Assembly: GCA_934615235.1 (NCBI GenBank)
Contig: CAKTTL010000124.1
Span: 1 to 7,117, forward strand
DNA length: 7,117 nt
Origin: an uncultured Clostridia bacterium
Lineage (GTDB): Bacteria; Bacillota; Clostridia; Christensenellales; Aristaeellaceae
Direction: 5' to 3'
Shown: piece by piece, positions 5,828 to 7,117 of the stretch
Layout: every line of letters begins with the position of its first letter
Position numbering within the stretch: position 1 is the first letter of the stretch
Position numbers and translations under genes: made by a program
Notes under the pieces: model-generated
Told to the model about the DNA's origin: nothing
The model's input: only the letters and a program-made list of their open reading frames with translations
Databases searched by the model: none

Positions 5828-5837
5828 AACTCATACT

Positions 5838-6722
5838 GTGCGTCTGCTTGCAAATGCAAAGGTAAACTGGTCCCTTTCCGTTCTGGGAAAACGCGAGGAC
5901 GGCTATCACGAGCTGGACATGATCATGCAGTCCGTTTCGCTCTGCGATACGCTGATCATTCGCCCGTCGGATTCGCTTTTTTTACGCGCGCGCGGCGCGC
6001 TTGTTCCCGCCGACGATAACAACCTCGTCCTCAAGGCGGCGCGCGTTTTGCGCAGCCTGACGGGCGCGCGCAGCGGCGCGGAGTTTGAACTGCGCAAGCG
6101 CATCCCCGTCGGCGGCGGCCTGGGCGGTGGCAGCGCGGACGCGGCCGCGGCGCTGCTCGGCCTGAACCTGATGTGGAACCTCGGGCTGACCGAACCGGAG
6201 CTTTATCAGGCGGCGCAGGCCTGCGGCGCGGACGTACCGTTTCTGCTGCGCGGCGGGCTGGCGCGCGTGCGCGGCATCGGCGAGCGCATCGAGCCGCTCC
6301 CCTGTGCGAAGTCCTATCCCGTCGTCATCGTGCAGCCGTGCAAGGGGCTTTCCACGCCGCAGGTTTTCGGCGCGTTCGACGCGCTGGATTCGCCGCCGCG
6401 CAACCCGGATCCGCAGGCCGTCGCAGCCGCGCTGGAAGCCGGAGACGTGCACGCGCTGGCCGCTTCCATGGGCAACGTTCTCGAGGCCGCAGCCGTGCCG
6501 CAGCGCCCGGAAATCGCCGTCTGCGCGCAAATGCTCGAACATTATGGCGCGCTGTGCGCGCAGATGACCGGCAGCGGCAGCGCCGTCGTCGCCCTTTTCG
6601 CCGATCGTCACGTCGCCGAGCACGCGAGCATGCTCTGCTCCCGCATCTGGCCGCGGACGTATCTGGCCTTTACCGCAAGATCCGGGGTCTGGGTAGAACG
6701 CCAGGGGGAACCTTTCCTTTAG
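5838..6722 (+). CDS. ispE: 4-diphosphocytidyl-2-C-methyl-D-erythritol kinase
   Basis: A 294-residue cytoplasmic GHMP-family kinase. It phosphorylates the 2-hydroxyl of CDP-methylerythritol with ATP in the MEP pathway, which makes isoprenoid precursors and hence undecaprenyl carriers. The N-terminus RLLANAKVNWSLSVLGKREDGYH carries catalytic K8. The glycine-rich ATP loop PVGGGLGGGSADAAAALLG is at 90-108, GADVPF (130-135) contains catalytic D132, and the third GHMP motif TGSGSAV is at 244-250. Length is normal for the family. The start is a GTG chosen by the ribosome binding site and family alignment. The last residues, QGEPFL, and the stop codon are encoded by a partial copy of the structured repeat, so the natural C-terminus may have been altered. 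The gene is divergent from DUF1292; no other MEP gene is in the window. Confidence 0.95.
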   Translation: MRLLANAKVNWSLSVLGKREDGYHELDMIMQSVSLCDTLIIRPSDSLFLRARGALVPADDNNLVLKAARVLRSLTGARSGAEFELRKRIPVGGGLGGGSADAAAALLGLNLMWNLGLTEPELYQAAQACGADVPFLLRGGLARVRGIGERIEPLPCAKSYPVVIVQPCKGLSTPQVFGAFDALDSPPRNPDPQAVAAALEAGDVHALAASMGNVLEAAAVPQRPEIAVCAQMLEHYGALCAQMTGSGSAVVALFADRHVAEHASMLCSRIWPRTYLAFTARSGVWVERQGEPFL

Positions 6723-6727
6723 GAAAA
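6701..6727 (+). repeat. Extra half-arm of the structured repeat at the end of ispE
   Basis: The 27-nt stretch 6701-6727 is repeated almost exactly at 6728-6754, with a single difference inside the G/A run. It corresponds to the left arm plus loop of hairpin A, so the hairpin arm is tandemly duplicated here. The first unit lies inside the ispE reading frame and supplies QGEPFL and the TAG stop codon. Confidence 0.85.
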
Positions 6728-6840
6728 CCAGGGGAAACCTTTCCTTTAGGAAAAGGAAAGGTTTCCCCTGGACCCCTTCCAAAGGAAACCTGCTTTGCGC
6801 CGTCCGCCCCTCGGAGGGAGGGGCGGGCGGCGCGGTTTCG
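6728..6840 (+). repeat. Double-hairpin intergenic repeat, copy 2
   Basis: This is the inverted counterpart of 1-113. Hairpin A has a perfect 20-bp stem (6728-6747 with 6752-6771) and loop AGGA. Hairpin B has a 16-bp stem (6797-6812 with 6818-6833), one T-G position, and loop GGAGG. The segment 6792-6840 is identical to the reverse complement of 1-49, while hairpin A and the linker differ. Relative to copy 1 the hairpin A stem differs at five of 20 positions when aligned without gaps, and every change is matched on the opposite arm. It begins 5 nt after the ispE stop codon, in the sense orientation, as copy 1 does for the esterase gene. No T-run follows. Confidence 0.88.
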
Positions 6841-6864
6841 TTTCATCTCCATGATAGATTCTCC

Positions 6865-6893
6865 GTTCCGGCGCGCCCTCCGCGCGCCGGAAC
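6865..6893. repeat. GC-rich hairpin with CCTCC loop
   Basis: A perfect 12-bp stem GTTCCGGCGCGC/GCGCGCCGGAAC (6865-6876 with 6882-6893) closes a 5-nt loop CCTCC. The loop is the complement of the GGAGG loop of hairpin B, so read on the minus strand it presents GGAGG. No T-run follows on either strand, so I do not call it a terminator. It lies between the structured repeat and the MITE-like element. Confidence 0.7.
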
Positions 6894-6916
6894 AGGAAAA
6901 CCCATGCGGCTTTCTT

Positions 6917-7079
6917 TAGGGTGTATCTGAAAAAGGAAGAGGCGACAGCACGAGCGGATTTTTCGTCAGTTCAAGGAGGGAAGTCGAAGGTTTACTGGAG
7001 GTAAATCGAGACTTTCCGACGCTGAAATGGCGGAAAAGACGCCGTGATGGAGTCTCAGGGAATTTTTCAGATACCCCTA
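6917..7079. mobile_element. MITE-like element, longer copy
   Basis: The left end gggtgtatctgaaaaa (6919-6934) and the right end tttttcagatacccc (7063-7077) are inverted repeats with one base missing. The element is flanked by TA on both sides (6917-6918 and 7078-7079). It is about 160 bp, non-coding, with an internal imperfect hairpin around 6983-7012 centred on tttactggaggtaaa. Its right end (gccgtgatggagtctcaggg followed by the terminal repeat) matches that of the short element at 1132-1198. TA duplications are characteristic of IS630/mariner-type transposition. No transposase is present, so it would need one in trans. Confidence 0.75.
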
Positions 7080-7117
7080 CAACACCGCCCGGACGCGAAC
7101 CGCCTGCGGCAGCGCCC
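7077..7117 (-). CDS. C-terminal end of an unidentified minus-strand gene (partial)
   Basis: Reading leftward from the window edge, one frame gives ALPQAVRVRAVL and then TAG at 7077-7079. Ten of the twelve third codon positions are G or C, with GCG, CTG, CCG and CAG-type codons like those of the other genes here. The stop codon uses the TA that flanks the MITE-like element. Only twelve residues are visible, so no family can be assigned, and a chance open frame cannot be excluded. Confidence 0.35.
   Translation of the reverse strand, partial: ALPQAVRVRAVL

Noticed and set aside
5724..5837. Upstream extension of ispE to a TTG codon
   Set aside because: It overlaps the divergent promoter, has no ribosome binding site and adds residues absent from IspE proteins.
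1..7117. CRISPR array, tRNA or rRNA genes, phage genes
   Set aside because: No regularly spaced repeats, cloverleaf, rRNA-like stretch or phage protein was seen.

Overview
The window looks like a chromosomal segment of a GC-rich, Gram-positive-type anaerobe, most likely Clostridia within Bacillota. The evidence is the strong GGAGG-type ribosome binding sites, a YtrA-type GntR regulator paired with an ABC transporter, a DUF1292 protein (a Bacillota family), the MEP-pathway gene ispE, and high GC in third codon positions. I cannot assign a genus.

Layout. At 1-113 lies one copy of a structured intergenic repeat made of two strong hairpins. At 114-1112 (minus) is an SGNH/GDSL-type esterase. The gap 1113-1351 holds divergent promoters, a short transposon-like repeat with terminal inverted repeats, and a perfect operator palindrome. 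From 1352 runs a plus-strand operon: YtrA-type repressor (1352-1717), ABC ATPase (1718-2443), membrane permease (2440-3258) and a TVP38/TMEM64 (VTT-domain) membrane protein (3272-3973). An AlaA-like aminotransferase (4038-5246) follows with its own promoter. A bidirectional terminator (5253-5297) separates it from the convergent DUF1292 gene (5304-5696, minus), which carries an unusual cysteine cluster. ispE (5838-6722) is divergent from that gene. Its last codons run into the second copy of the structured repeat (6728-6840). A further hairpin, a longer copy of the transposon-like repeat (6917-7079) and the probable C-terminus of a minus-strand gene close the window.

How the parts work together. 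The regulator, ATPase and permease form one translationally coupled unit. It is probably autorepressed through the operator that overlaps its promoter, and it may respond to envelope or lipid stress together with the VTT protein. The esterase, aminotransferase, DUF1292 and ispE genes appear to be separate transcription units for small-molecule metabolism, with no obvious link to the ABC operon.

The most unusual content is not the proteins but the repeats. Two copies of a double-hairpin element sit directly after stop codons in the sense orientation, with stem differences that are compensated on both arms and with GGA in every loop. Two copies of a probable miniature transposon are also present, one inside the leader of the esterase gene.
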